This document shows positions 16,654 through 25,234 of a DNA stretch of 40,832 nucleotides, in pieces. The DNA is from Cyclobacteriaceae bacterium. Lineage in GTDB: Bacteria > Bacteroidota > Bacteroidia > Cytophagales > Cyclobacteriaceae. Made by a program: the position numbers and the translations under genes. The stretch is from NCBI GenBank assembly GCA_025055435.1, contig JANWWN010000027.1, positions 1 to 40,832 of the forward strand, given 5' to 3'. Within the stretch, counting starts at the first letter, position 1. Each line of letters begins with the position of its first letter. Under the pieces are notes generated by a model that was not told the DNA's origin, did not search any database, and saw only the letters and a list, made by a program, of their open reading frames with translations.

Positions 16654-17442
16654 TCATTTCTTTTTTCTTGATTTTAAGATATCGTCAGGATCATATATAA
16701 AAGAATGCTCAACCCGGAGCAACAATTCTCCTTTAATATCCTGTCCTAAATTCAATTTATTGAAATAATCTTTTTTATGAGAATAAATTGTGTTGAAATA
16801 GTAGAATAAAAATATCACTTCATTTGGACTAAGTTGTGCACGGAGAATTTCATAATACAAAATACGATCCTTCTCTTCTATTAAATCACTCGCTTCTACA
16901 AAAGAAATCATGGCCACCAGATTTTTAAGGTAATGAGATATATATTCTAAGTAGCTCAGGTATATATCTCCAAAAATCTTATGTAAAACTCGTCTGTGCT
17001 CTTTTATATCTTCCCACGTGTTAATGGGCATAATTAATGTATTTCCATAATTATGCTCATTAAATTTTTTCTTGAATTCATCATAAATATATTTTATTGC
17101 GTATCTGCCTTTGGTATCCGTAATATTTCCAATGTTCATGCTTTCCATGATAAAATGATGAACTCTGATGAGATTAAAGAAAGTGCTCTCAAACAACTGT
17201 CTCCTTTGAACTCTGTTTTGAGATTCAAATTCTTTTCTCAGTGAACTCAATTCCTCTCTCTGTAACCTTAACTCTTCTTTTTGTAAGATAACCGTTAAAA
17301 TAAGTACGGCAAATGCCATGGCTGAAAAGAATGAGTTCACGATTTCCACGGACAATGAACTCTTGGGAAAAATCAACGGTAAAATTCTGGGGCTTACTAA
17401 CCAAAGAACAAGAGCAAGTATAATAAGCCACCAAGATTTCAT
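16654..17442 (-). CDS. Putative AbiC-type phage abortive infection membrane protein
   Basis: A 262-residue protein with two N-terminal membrane helices (about 4-26 and 36-55), a charged coiled coil (56-80, repeated EEL/REEL) and a cytoplasmic helical domain. The segment RRQLFESTFFNLIRVHHFI and the later block HYLKNLVAMISFVEA...LSPNEVIFLFYYFN resemble, from memory, the putative phage abortive infection family (putAbiC, related to lactococcal AbiC). Such proteins stop phage spread by shutting down or killing the host cell; the mechanism is not settled. The gene is much more AT-rich than its neighbours (some lines near 20-35% GC against over 50% next door), which points to recent transfer. It stands alone between two ordinary genes. 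Confidence 0.7.
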   Translation of the reverse strand: MKSWWLIILALVLWLVSPRILPLIFPKSSLSVEIVNSFFSAMAFAVLILTVILQKEELRLQREELSSLRKEFESQNRVQRRQLFESTFFNLIRVHHFIMESMNIGNITDTKGRYAIKYIYDEFKKKFNEHNYGNTLIMPINTWEDIKEHRRVLHKIFGDIYLSYLEYISHYLKNLVAMISFVEASDLIEEKDRILYYEILRAQLSPNEVIFLFYYFNTIYSHKKDYFNKLNLGQDIKGELLLRVEHSFIYDPDDILKSRKKK

Positions 17443-17446
17443 AATT

Positions 17447-17454
17447 CAAATATA
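17447..17454 (-). promoter_or_regulatory. Candidate -7 box of the AbiC-like gene
   Basis: On the minus strand TATATTTG matches TAnnTTTG perfectly and ends four bases before the ATG, implying a nearly leaderless mRNA. The nearest TTG upstream is 26 bases away, longer than ideal. Confidence 0.35.
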
Positions 17455-17521
17455 AAATCCTTTTAAAAAAGCTCTTTTCACAATCTCCGATAATGCTTAC
17501 TTTCAGAAAATTTACTCGGAC

Positions 17522-19336
17522 ATGAAGAAACTGTTCTTTCTCATCAGTTTGCTGTTCCTCATCCCGTCATGGGCCCAGAAGAAACCCGCTGCAACCGACA
17601 AACGCCTGGCGGGACTGGATGCCGAACTGCAACCGTTGCTGGCTAAATGGCATGCTGCCGGCTTTGCCGTAGCCATCGTTGAAAAAAACAAGGTTATCTA
17701 TTCCCAAGGCTTTGGCTACCGCGATGTGGAAAAGAAGTTGCCGGTAACACCATCCACGCAGTTTGCAATCGGTTCATGCAGTAAGGCATTTACCTGTGCA
17801 TTACTGGGTATGTTGCGTGAAGAGCAGAAACTAACCTTCGAAGAAAGTCCGATAAAGTATGTGCCGGAACTTCGTTTTAACAAACCGGAGATGAATCAGC
17901 TCATTACCATCCGCGATATCATGACGCACCGTACCGGTTTGCCGCGACATGATTACAGCTGGTATATGTTTCCCACCCATGCACGCGACAGCCTCATCCG
18001 GCGCATTGAATACCAGCCGCCCTTTGCATCGGTAAGGGAAAAGTATTATTACAATAACTTTATGTTTATGCTGCAAGGTGTGATTGCCGAGCGCATAACC
18101 GGAAAAAGCTGGGAAGACAACATTGGCGAACGGCTTTTCGAGCCGTTGCAAATGAGAAACAGCACAACCGTAATTGATGGCCTGAGAAAAGGTTCGGAAG
18201 CTGCAACCGGCTATCGGGTAAAAGACAAAACCCAGATTGTAAAAATGGACTATTACGATATTGCTGCGATGGGCCCGGCCGGCAGCATCAACAGCTCGGT
18301 AAGCGAAATGGCCAATTGGGTAATTACCTGGATAAACGGTGGTAAATTTCAGGGCAGGCAAATACTTCCCGCTTCGTATGTAAAGGAAGCCATCAGCTCG
18401 CACACCATTGTGAATGCCGACCCCCCGGACAGCGAGTATCCGGATATTCAGATGGGCAACTATGGATACGGCTGGATGATCACTTCCTACAAAGGACATT
18501 ACCGCGTTGAACACGGTGGCAACATTGACGGGTTTTCGGCCAGCACCTGCTTCTTCCCCACCGACAGCATCGGTATTGTGGTACTGGTTAATCAGAACGG
18601 TTCGGTACTCACCTCGCTTATCCGCAACATCATCAGCGACCGCATGCTGAATGTAAGTCGCACCGATTGGAATAAATACTACAGCAAGCGCGTGGAAGAT
18701 GCCGAGAAACAACAGGCTGCTGCAAAAGCCCAGATGCGTTCATCACAAAAGAAAAATACGCGTCCTTCGCGCAGTCTGTATGAGTTTACCGGCAGTTACC
18801 ATCACCCCGGTTACGGAAAATTTGAACTTACCGTTGAACGCGACTCGCTCTTTGCGCGCACACCGCTAAAAACATTTTGGCTGAAACACTACCACTATGA
18901 TGTGTTTATTCCGTATGAGAAGGATAAAGGAAAGCCGGACACGACAGCCAACGTGAACATACGGTTTAACTTCCGAAGCAATGACAATGGTGAAATTGCC
19001 GGGGCGATGGTAAAACTGGAACCTGCTGTGGATGCGCTGGAGTTTAAACGAACGCCCCGGAAGATGGACATTACCCGCGAAGCGCTTCAGGCGTATGTTG
19101 GCGAGTACGAGGTGGCCGGCGTGGTAAGCCGGTTTTTCCTGAAAGAAACCGGTGCCATATTGTACCTGTTAGTTCCCGGCCAGCCGGAATACGAGTTGCT
19201 GCCCGTTGAAAAGCATACCTTCGTCTTCAAAAACCTGGAAGGCTTTACGGTAAAATTCACGGAAAAAGACGGGAAAATAACAGAGGCCACCTTTATTCAA
19301 CCGCACGGAACGTTTGTTGCGAGGCGCAAGACCTAA
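17522..19336 (+). CDS. Exported serine hydrolase (class C beta-lactamase/CubicO family) with DUF3471-like C-terminus
   Basis: A 604-residue exported enzyme. The signal peptide ends at about residue 18 (SWA). The penicillin-binding-protein-like transpeptidase fold spans about 25-370, with its three motifs: SxxK as S85-C-S-K88, YxN as Y177-N-N179 and H331-G-G. A C-terminal beta-rich region (about 420-604) resembles DUF3471, with RSLYEFTGSYHHPGYGKFELTV. Such proteins are esterases, D-amino-acid peptidases or beta-lactamases; the substrate is not predictable. It converges with a second member of the same family 42 bases downstream, implying an old duplication or shared substrate class. Confidence 0.9.
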   Translation: MKKLFFLISLLFLIPSWAQKKPAATDKRLAGLDAELQPLLAKWHAAGFAVAIVEKNKVIYSQGFGYRDVEKKLPVTPSTQFAIGSCSKAFTCALLGMLREEQKLTFEESPIKYVPELRFNKPEMNQLITIRDIMTHRTGLPRHDYSWYMFPTHARDSLIRRIEYQPPFASVREKYYYNNFMFMLQGVIAERITGKSWEDNIGERLFEPLQMRNSTTVIDGLRKGSEAATGYRVKDKTQIVKMDYYDIAAMGPAGSINSSVSEMANWVITWINGGKFQGRQILPASYVKEAISSHTIVNADPPDSEYPDIQMGNYGYGWMITSYKGHYRVEHGGNIDGFSASTCFFPTDSIGIVVLVNQNGSVLTSLIRNIISDRMLNVSRTDWNKYYSKRVEDAEKQQAAAKAQMRSSQKKNTRPSRSLYEFTGSYHHPGYGKFELTVERDSLFARTPLKTFWLKHYHYDVFIPYEKDKGKPDTTANVNIRFNFRSNDNGEIAGAMVKLEPAVDALEFKRTPRKMDITREALQAYVGEYEVAGVVSRFFLKETGAILYLLVPGQPEYELLPVEKHTFVFKNLEGFTVKFTEKDGKITEATFIQPHGTFVARRKT

Positions 19337-19378
19337 ATATTAAGTAGCAGGACACCAGAGTAACATACAATCGCTCTG

Positions 19379-20875
19379 CTATTGAATCCGATTAAACTCC
19401 ATCGGCCCGAACTGTGCCTGTCTGATTTTTCCATCGGGTGAAAGGTTAAACACCAGGTTCTGCTTACCATACCATTTTTTTTCGTACCACCCGCGGAATA
19501 CATCATAATGCCAGTGCGAAAAGCGCGCCTGCACAAAGTTGTTCAGCACTGCCACCAGCTCCTCGCCCTCCCGTGTGATAATCAGTTCACCGAACACCGG
19601 ACTGACATACCTGCCGGTATAGGCATCCAACGGCAATGATGGTTTTGTGCCACTGATGCGTTTGCTTTCAAAATCTTTAATCCGCTTTTCGTTTTCTGCT
19701 TCAATGCTTCGGTACAATTGGAGAAACTCGGTACTCCAGTCGCGGTCACCGCCCAGGGCAAATAAATCAAATGCTCTGTACATCAATGCGTGGCGCAACT
19801 CGGCATGGTCTAAATTGCCAAACACATATATACCCAGTTTTTCTTCGGGCAGCTGGCCATGAATGGCAATGGCACCGGCCAGACTGCCGGTATGAAAGTT
19901 TACTTTGCGGCCCTTGTAATCATGCTGAAACCATCCCAGGCTGTAGGTCATCCAGTTGGGTTTGGTAATGCGCGCGGTTGGATAAAACTGGCTGGCCGGT
20001 ACAAGGGTCTGCGGTTTAAAAAGTTCGGTCCAGGTTTTGGATGATAATAATCTGCCGCCTTCATACTTACTGCTGTCGAGCATGCACCGCACCCATTTGG
20101 CCATGTCGTCAATACACGACCACACGCTGCCGGCAGCGCCTACGGCATCGGCACTCGAGTGCTCTATCACCTGAATTTTTCCTTCGATTTTATAATGGGG
20201 TTGCGTTCGGTTGCCATCGTTAGTTACTTCGCGCAAAAACGGGAACGTGCGGTTCATGCCCAGCGGCTTAAACAGGCGTTGCCGCATAAACTCGTACCAG
20301 GGCATGCCGCTCACCTTACCGATCACCTCGCCTGCGGCCGCATACATGATATTCTGATAGATGAAACTGCCGCGCAGGCTGTACGATGGCGGCACATCGC
20401 GCATTTTGCGCAGTACTTCATCGGTGGGGATATTCATGATGCTCCACAGAAAATCGGCATTGCCCACGCCTGAGTTATGAATAAACAAATCGCGTATGCG
20501 GAGCTCGCGTGTAGCATACGGGTCGTTAAGTTGAAATTCCGGCAGGTAAGTCTGAACGCGGTCGTCCCAGTTTACTTTGCCTTCATCAACCAGAATACCC
20601 ATGCAGGCGGCTGTCATGGCTTTGGTGGTTGAGGCACAGGCAAACAGCGTTTGCGAATTAACAGGTTCCGGCTTACCGAGTTCGCGCACACCATATCCTT
20701 TGGCCAAAAGGATTTTACCATCTTTTACCACGGCTACTGCCATGCCTGGAACTTCCCAGTCGGCCATGCCTTTCATTATGTAGGCCTCGAATTCCTGAAT
20801 TTTTTTATCAACGGTTGCCAGCTTTTTCTGTGCGTACGCACAAACCGAGAGCATGAACAGCAATAGCAGACGCAT
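19379..20875 (-). CDS. Exported serine hydrolase (class C beta-lactamase/CubicO family), second copy
   Basis: A 498-residue exported enzyme of the same architecture as its convergent neighbour but clearly diverged. The signal peptide is MRLLLLFMLSVCAYA. The active-site set is S82-T-T-K85, Y173-Q-N175 and H328-T-G330, followed by a shorter DUF3471-like C-terminal domain (about 400-498, with PLDAYTGRYVSPVFGELII). The HTG third motif differs from the HGG of the neighbour, so specificity may differ. The convergent arrangement means separate promoters. Substrate is unknown. Long plus-strand frames opposite this gene are shadows. Confidence 0.9.
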   Translation of the reverse strand: MRLLLLFMLSVCAYAQKKLATVDKKIQEFEAYIMKGMADWEVPGMAVAVVKDGKILLAKGYGVRELGKPEPVNSQTLFACASTTKAMTAACMGILVDEGKVNWDDRVQTYLPEFQLNDPYATRELRIRDLFIHNSGVGNADFLWSIMNIPTDEVLRKMRDVPPSYSLRGSFIYQNIMYAAAGEVIGKVSGMPWYEFMRQRLFKPLGMNRTFPFLREVTNDGNRTQPHYKIEGKIQVIEHSSADAVGAAGSVWSCIDDMAKWVRCMLDSSKYEGGRLLSSKTWTELFKPQTLVPASQFYPTARITKPNWMTYSLGWFQHDYKGRKVNFHTGSLAGAIAIHGQLPEEKLGIYVFGNLDHAELRHALMYRAFDLFALGGDRDWSTEFLQLYRSIEAENEKRIKDFESKRISGTKPSLPLDAYTGRYVSPVFGELIITREGEELVAVLNNFVQARFSHWHYDVFRGWYEKKWYGKQNLVFNLSPDGKIRQAQFGPMEFNRIQ

Positions 20876-21068
20876 ATAGAAAGATTTAGGATTGTAACCG
20901 GATAATGATACGGAAAAACCGGGTACCCGGAAAATATTAATCCGCCACGATTATCTTGGTAGTAAGTAGTAAGAAGCAGGGTAAGTACACTTCACTTAAG
21001 ACTTCTATCAGCTACTAAGAAAGACTACACAAACTGCCTTCATAATTCTGCTTAAATTGCTCAGAATC

Positions 21069-21584
21069 TTATTTCAGTTTCTTCTCCATAATCATAAACT
21101 CCAGCGGTTTTTTCGGCTGGCCGAAGCGCGGGTCGGTAAATGCAAAGGGCTTCCGCGCACCGGTATCATAATAGCCCTGACGTTCGTACCAGGCTATCAG
21201 CTCGGCGCGGTCGGTTAATACATTCATGAAAATTGCCTTACAGCCCTTTTCGCGCGCATACGCCTCGGCTGCCTGCATCAGTCTTTTGCCGATACCGCCT
21301 CCCTGCAGGGTTGGTTTTACGGTAAGCATACCCAGGTACAGCTTATCGCCCTCCAATCGCAATTCAACACATCCGGTGATTTCATTATCCTGAACATATT
21401 TCAGGATAACACTATCAGCCCGTTGGATTACGGCCTGCAGCAGTTCGGCATCGGTTCGGGTGCCATCAATCAAATCGGCTTCGGTAGTCCAGCCCTGTCG
21501 GCCCGAATCACCGCGATAGGCCATGTTGACCAGTTTGCTTATTGCATCGGCATCGGCTATGACAGCAGGTGAAATGTTTTCCAT
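21069..21584 (-). CDS. GNAT family N-acetyltransferase
   Basis: A cytoplasmic acetyltransferase of about 171 residues. The acetyl-CoA-binding motif A is clear: LYLGMLTVKPTLQGGGIGKRLMQAAEAYAREKG (roughly 84-116), with the V/T-x-P and Q-x-x-G-I-G pyrophosphate loop. It is followed by the motif B region AELIAWYERQGYYDTG. The ATG at 21582-21584 is preferred to an in-frame GTG two codons upstream, which lies next to a -7-like promoter box. Substrate (amine, peptide or small metabolite) is not predictable. Divergent from the beta-helix gene. Confidence 0.88.
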   Translation of the reverse strand: MENISPAVIADADAISKLVNMAYRGDSGRQGWTTEADLIDGTRTDAELLQAVIQRADSVILKYVQDNEITGCVELRLEGDKLYLGMLTVKPTLQGGGIGKRLMQAAEAYAREKGCKAIFMNVLTDRAELIAWYERQGYYDTGARKPFAFTDPRFGQPKKPLEFMIMEKKLK

Positions 21585-21591
21585 AAGCACA

Positions 21592-21599
21592 CGAAGTTA
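21592..21599 (-). promoter_or_regulatory. Candidate -7 box of the GNAT gene
   Basis: Minus-strand TAACTTCG (seven of eight to TAnnTTTG) ends seven bases before the GNAT ATG. The divergent beta-helix gene carries the identical octamer at the identical distance from its own ATG, which raises confidence in both. Confidence 0.35.
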
Positions 21600-21695
21600 C
21601 TGCCGTTAAAGGAATTCTTCATCTATTTCTCCCAAATCAAGTACAGCAGTGGCATATGCAGTTGCGTCATCTTTCCGGTAAAGTTTTAAAATTTC

Positions 21696-21703
21696 TAACT
21701 TCG
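21696..21703 (+). promoter_or_regulatory. Candidate -7 box of the beta-helix/cytochrome cluster
   Basis: TAACTTCG (seven of eight to TAnnTTTG) ends seven bases before the ATG at 21711, mirrored exactly by the divergent GNAT gene. This implies a very short leader for the beta-helix/cytochrome/transporter run. No ideally spaced -33 element is seen. Confidence 0.35.
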
Positions 21704-21710
21704 GGCACAT

Positions 21711-22967
21711 ATGAAAATAATAATCATTGTCATCCTGTCGGGATTGTGTTTGTTCTCCTGCCGGAATCAGTCTCCCGAGCCGGTGGTTTGGAAATCCATT
21801 GAAAAAGATTTGCAACAGCGCCTGATACTTGCCGAAGACGGTGAGACCATTGAGCTGCCGGAAGGGCATTTCATGTTTACCCGCACGCTGAGTATGGATG
21901 GTAAAAAAAGAATCACCATCCGCGGCAAGGGCATGGACAAAACCATTCTGTCGTGGAAAAACCAAACCGAAGGCGCTGAAGGTATTCACATCAGCAACGG
22001 TTTTAACATAAAGCTGGAAGATTTTACAATAGAAGATGCCAAAGGCGATAATTTGAAAGTAAACGATACCCGCGGGGTAATCATGCGCAGAATACGTTCA
22101 CAGTGGTCGGGCGGGCCTAAGACCGAGAACGGTGCCTATGCGCTGTACCCGGTGTTATGCACCCGCGTGCTGATTGAAGAGTGCATAGCCATGGGCTCAT
22201 CGGATGCCGGTATCTATGTCGGGCAGTCGGACACGGTCATCATTAGGAACAACAAAGCTTACTGGAATGTAGCCGGCATCGAAGCTGAGAATTCCAAGTT
22301 TGTGGAGATTTACGGTAACGAAGCCTATGAAAACACCGGAGGCATTTTAGTATTCGACCTGCCCGGGCTTACCACGTACGGACATTCAACCAAAGTGTAC
22401 AACAACATCATTCGCAACAACAATCACGAAAACTTTGCGCAAAAAGGCAACATCGTAGCTACCATACCTCCCGGTTCGGGCCTGATGATTCTGGCTACGC
22501 ATGATGCCGAAATATTTTTTAACGAAATCAGTCACAACAAAACCGTGGGTCTTGCCATCGTAAGCTACGAACTGGTGGCAGCACTTAGCGAAGGGCAGGA
22601 AGATGCACCCGGTGCCGTTGCCGGCGTACAAACGGTTAATAACCGCTTCCGCGAAGACACGCTATACAACCCGTATCCGTACCGTATCCTGGTGCACCGC
22701 AATCAGTTTAAGAACCGGCACTGGTTTCCGAGCATGGATAATGATGTGGGCAAACTGCTGGCGTGGAAATCGTTGTTCAACCCGCCCGATATTTTATTCG
22801 ATGGCATTACCGACCCCAAACGCGAAGATGCGGAAATATGCATAGGCGAAAACGGGAAAATTACTTTCATCAACCTGGATGCCGCCAACGACTTTAAAAA
22901 TCTTTCCAAAGACGCATCGCCTTTTGAGTGTTTGAAGAAGAACCCCTATTTGGATTTAAAGCTGTGA
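21711..22967 (+). CDS. Parallel beta-helix repeat lipoprotein (partner of SO2930-type diheme cytochrome)
   Basis: A 418-residue lipoprotein (signal with lipobox CLFSC, cysteine at about 17). From about residue 40 to 330 it forms a right-handed parallel beta-helix, seen as repeated short strands rich in I/V and asparagine: ITIRGKGMDKTILS, IHISNGFNIKLEDFTIEDAKGDNL, TVIIRNNKAYWN, VEIYGNEAYENTGGILVF and AEIFFNEISHNKTVGLAIV. Related folds include NosD and polysaccharide lyases, but no lyase active site is evident. From memory, this corresponds to an uncharacterised family nearly always found next to a SO2930/HNE_0200-type diheme cytochrome, exactly as here. Its TGA overlaps the cytochrome start by three bases (GTGA). 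Confidence 0.88.
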   Translation: MKIIIIVILSGLCLFSCRNQSPEPVVWKSIEKDLQQRLILAEDGETIELPEGHFMFTRTLSMDGKKRITIRGKGMDKTILSWKNQTEGAEGIHISNGFNIKLEDFTIEDAKGDNLKVNDTRGVIMRRIRSQWSGGPKTENGAYALYPVLCTRVLIEECIAMGSSDAGIYVGQSDTVIIRNNKAYWNVAGIEAENSKFVEIYGNEAYENTGGILVFDLPGLTTYGHSTKVYNNIIRNNNHENFAQKGNIVATIPPGSGLMILATHDAEIFFNEISHNKTVGLAIVSYELVAALSEGQEDAPGAVAGVQTVNNRFREDTLYNPYPYRILVHRNQFKNRHWFPSMDNDVGKLLAWKSLFNPPDILFDGITDPKREDAEICIGENGKITFINLDAANDFKNLSKDASPFECLKKNPYLDLKL

Positions 22968-24028
22968 GATGCACTGCATTACATGGTATTCTGTTCCTGA
23001 TTGCCGCTGCCTGTACACAGCAAAAAGAAACAACAGTGGTGGTGGAAGAAAACCTGCCTGTTCCTCCGGCTCAGTCCCTTCCCGGTAAAGCCACGTTGTC
23101 GGCTTACGGTTTCTTTACCGGCGAACTGAAAAACCTGCAACCGGCCGAGCGGGTATTTGCTTATGAGCTTAACTCACCGTTGTTCAGCGATTATGCTTTT
23201 AAGAAAAGATTTATCTACCTGCCACCGGGCGCATCGGTTAATTATCATCCAACGGATGTGCTTGAATTTCCGGAAGGCACGGTCATCATCAAAAACTTTT
23301 ACTATCCGGCCGATTTCCGCAATCCCGGCACCAACCTTCGCATACTGGAAACGCGGTTGCTGATTTTAGAGAACGGCAGCTGGAAAGCCCTGCCCTACAT
23401 CTGGAACGAAGAACAAACCGAAGCCTATCTGGATGTAAGCGGAAAAAACATTGAGGTTCAATGGATTCATTTTGACGGTTCCGCGCGCAAAGTAAATTAT
23501 TCCATACCCAACATGAACCAGTGTAAGGGTTGCCATCTGCGCGGTGACCGGGTTTTTCCGATAGGACCACTTGCGCGCCAGCTAAACAAAACAGTGAATG
23601 GACAAAATCAATTAGCCCGGCTGGCCTCGCTGGGCGTGCTGAAAAGCCTTCCGCCATTACCTGAAGTACCACGTCTGGCCGATTACGAAGACACGAGCGC
23701 TCCTTTAGACAGCCGGGCGCGGGCCTGGCTGGAAGTAAACTGTGCGCATTGCCACCGCCCTGACGGACCTGCCAAAAACAGCGGCCTGCACCTGACTGCC
23801 GATGTAACAAAACCTTTTGAACTTGGAATTGGTAAACCCCCTGTTGCTGCCGGCCGCGGCTCCGGGGGATTGCATTACGATATTGTACCCGGCCATCCGG
23901 AGAAGTCTATTTTGTATTACCGCATTACCTCAACCGACCCCGGCATTATGATGCCGGAACTAGGTAAAAAACTTGTGCACGAAGAAGGCGTGCAGCTTAT
24001 TCGCGACTGGATTGCTTCACTGAAATAA
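22964..24028 (+). CDS. SO2930 family diheme c-type cytochrome lipoprotein
   Basis: An exported cytochrome of about 354 residues. It starts at the GTG at 22964, which gives a lipoprotein signal ending IAAAC at residues 13-17; the longer in-frame start would lie within the upstream gene and spoil the signal. Two CxxCH haem c sites are visible: CKGCH at 187-191 (after SIPNMNQ) and CAHCH at 260-264 (followed by RPDGPAKNSG). The N-terminal half is haem-free (LSAYGFFTGELKNLQPAERVFAYELNSPLFSDY, typical of the family). The predicted role is periplasmic electron transfer together with the adjacent beta-helix protein; the physiological reaction is not known. Translationally coupled to the beta-helix gene. 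Confidence 0.92.
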   Translation: MRCTALHGILFLIAAACTQQKETTVVVEENLPVPPAQSLPGKATLSAYGFFTGELKNLQPAERVFAYELNSPLFSDYAFKKRFIYLPPGASVNYHPTDVLEFPEGTVIIKNFYYPADFRNPGTNLRILETRLLILENGSWKALPYIWNEEQTEAYLDVSGKNIEVQWIHFDGSARKVNYSIPNMNQCKGCHLRGDRVFPIGPLARQLNKTVNGQNQLARLASLGVLKSLPPLPEVPRLADYEDTSAPLDSRARAWLEVNCAHCHRPDGPAKNSGLHLTADVTKPFELGIGKPPVAAGRGSGGLHYDIVPGHPEKSILYYRITSTDPGIMMPELGKKLVHEEGVQLIRDWIASLK

Positions 24029-24029
24029 C

Positions 24030-25187
24030 ATGCAACACCCGCCCATACAGTTTAACCGTCAGGAGCTGGCGGGTGCCTTCGGTGACATCGGCACCGACTT
24101 CCCGTTGATTGTCGGAATGATTCTGGCTGCCGGACTGCACACGCCCGGCGTGCTTATCGTTTTTGGTCTGATGCAAATCGCTACCGGACTGCTTTACCGC
24201 ATGCCCATGCCGGTACAGCCGCTTAAGGCCATGGCCACCCTGGTAATCGCACAAAAGATTGCAGGCCCGGTTTTGCTGGGTGCCGGACTGGCTATCGGCG
24301 CGGTGATGCTGGTCTTTTCAGTCACCGGATTACTTGACTGGCTGGGGCGCATGGTACCCAAGACCGTCATACGCGGTATTCAGTTTGGCCTGGGCCTGAG
24401 CCTATGTGGATTGGCACTGCGCGAATACATTCCATCTTCCGGATACTCCGGTTACCTGTTGGCCGGTATCTGCTTTGTGTTAATTCTTGCGCTTATCCGA
24501 AACAAAAAAATTCCTGCCGCGCTCGTGGTAATTGCGCTGGGCATCGTGTATGCTTCTTTTACTTCATTGCGCGTCAACGACCTGCCACAATCGCTGGGCA
24601 TTACCTTACCCGAACCTGTTGTCCCCGGCATGCAGGATATTTGGAAAGGATTCGTGTTGCTTGTTATTCCGCAAATTCCCCTTTCGCTCAGCAACTCCAT
24701 ACTGGCTACGCGGCAGGTTATTATTGATTTTTATCCTGAACGCAACATCAGCTTAAAGAAAATCGGCATAACGTATGCCGCAATGAACCTGTTATCTCCG
24801 CTGGCCGGAGGCATCCCCGTATGTCACGGTGCAGGCGGTATGGTGGGTCATTATACTTTCGGTGGACGAACAGGCGGGTCGGTAATTATTTACGGCACAA
24901 TCTATGTTTTGCTCGGATTATTTTTCGGTAATGGCTTTCATAACCTGGTTAATGCCTTCCCCCTGCCGGTGCTGGGTACAATATTGCTTTTTGAAGGCCT
25001 CGCTTTGATTTTACTGATGCGCGATGTGGCGCATGAAGAAAGGGAGTTCTTCCTGGTAATTATGGTAGGACTTCTGGCGTTTGGACTTCCGTATGGCTTT
25101 GCCCTTGCATTGGTCGTGGGACTGGTGCTGCACTACCTGTCTTTTGGAAATCCTTTTTCCAAAGCCCGGAAAAAGAAAATGGAATAA
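24030..25187 (+). CDS. MOT1-type sulfate/molybdate transporter
   Basis: A 385-residue integral membrane protein of about 10-12 helices matching the putative sulfate/molybdate transporter (MOT1) family. The two signature motifs are present: GAFGDIGTDFPLIVGMIL near residues 15-32 and GGIPVCHGAGGMVGHYTFGGRTGG near 260-283. These line the substrate path in relatives of the SulP superfamily. Molybdate or sulfate uptake is the likely role, but the anion cannot be distinguished by eye. The ATG begins one base after the stop of the diheme cytochrome, so they share a transcript. Confidence 0.88.
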   Translation: MQHPPIQFNRQELAGAFGDIGTDFPLIVGMILAAGLHTPGVLIVFGLMQIATGLLYRMPMPVQPLKAMATLVIAQKIAGPVLLGAGLAIGAVMLVFSVTGLLDWLGRMVPKTVIRGIQFGLGLSLCGLALREYIPSSGYSGYLLAGICFVLILALIRNKKIPAALVVIALGIVYASFTSLRVNDLPQSLGITLPEPVVPGMQDIWKGFVLLVIPQIPLSLSNSILATRQVIIDFYPERNISLKKIGITYAAMNLLSPLAGGIPVCHGAGGMVGHYTFGGRTGGSVIIYGTIYVLLGLFFGNGFHNLVNAFPLPVLGTILLFEGLALILLMRDVAHEEREFFLVIMVGLLAFGLPYGFALALVVGLVLHYLSFGNPFSKARKKKME

Positions 25188-25234
25188 TCCGGATTTCCGC
25201 CAGGGATTTCGGGCTAACTTGCCCGGCCATTTTT

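Noticed and set aside
17831-18712. 293-codon minus-strand open frame opposite the first serine hydrolase
   Set aside because: It is antisense to an enzyme with all three active-site motifs intact and its own translation looks like reversed coding sequence.
19345-19381. Inverted repeat TAGCAG/CTGCTA between the convergent hydrolases
   Set aside because: The arms are only six bases, the loop is long and no T-run follows, so a terminator is not supported.
20919-20930. 12-base palindrome CCGGGTACCCGG upstream of the second serine hydrolase
   Set aside because: A single perfect palindrome without a repeat partner, loop or T-run; it could be an operator but nothing else supports it.
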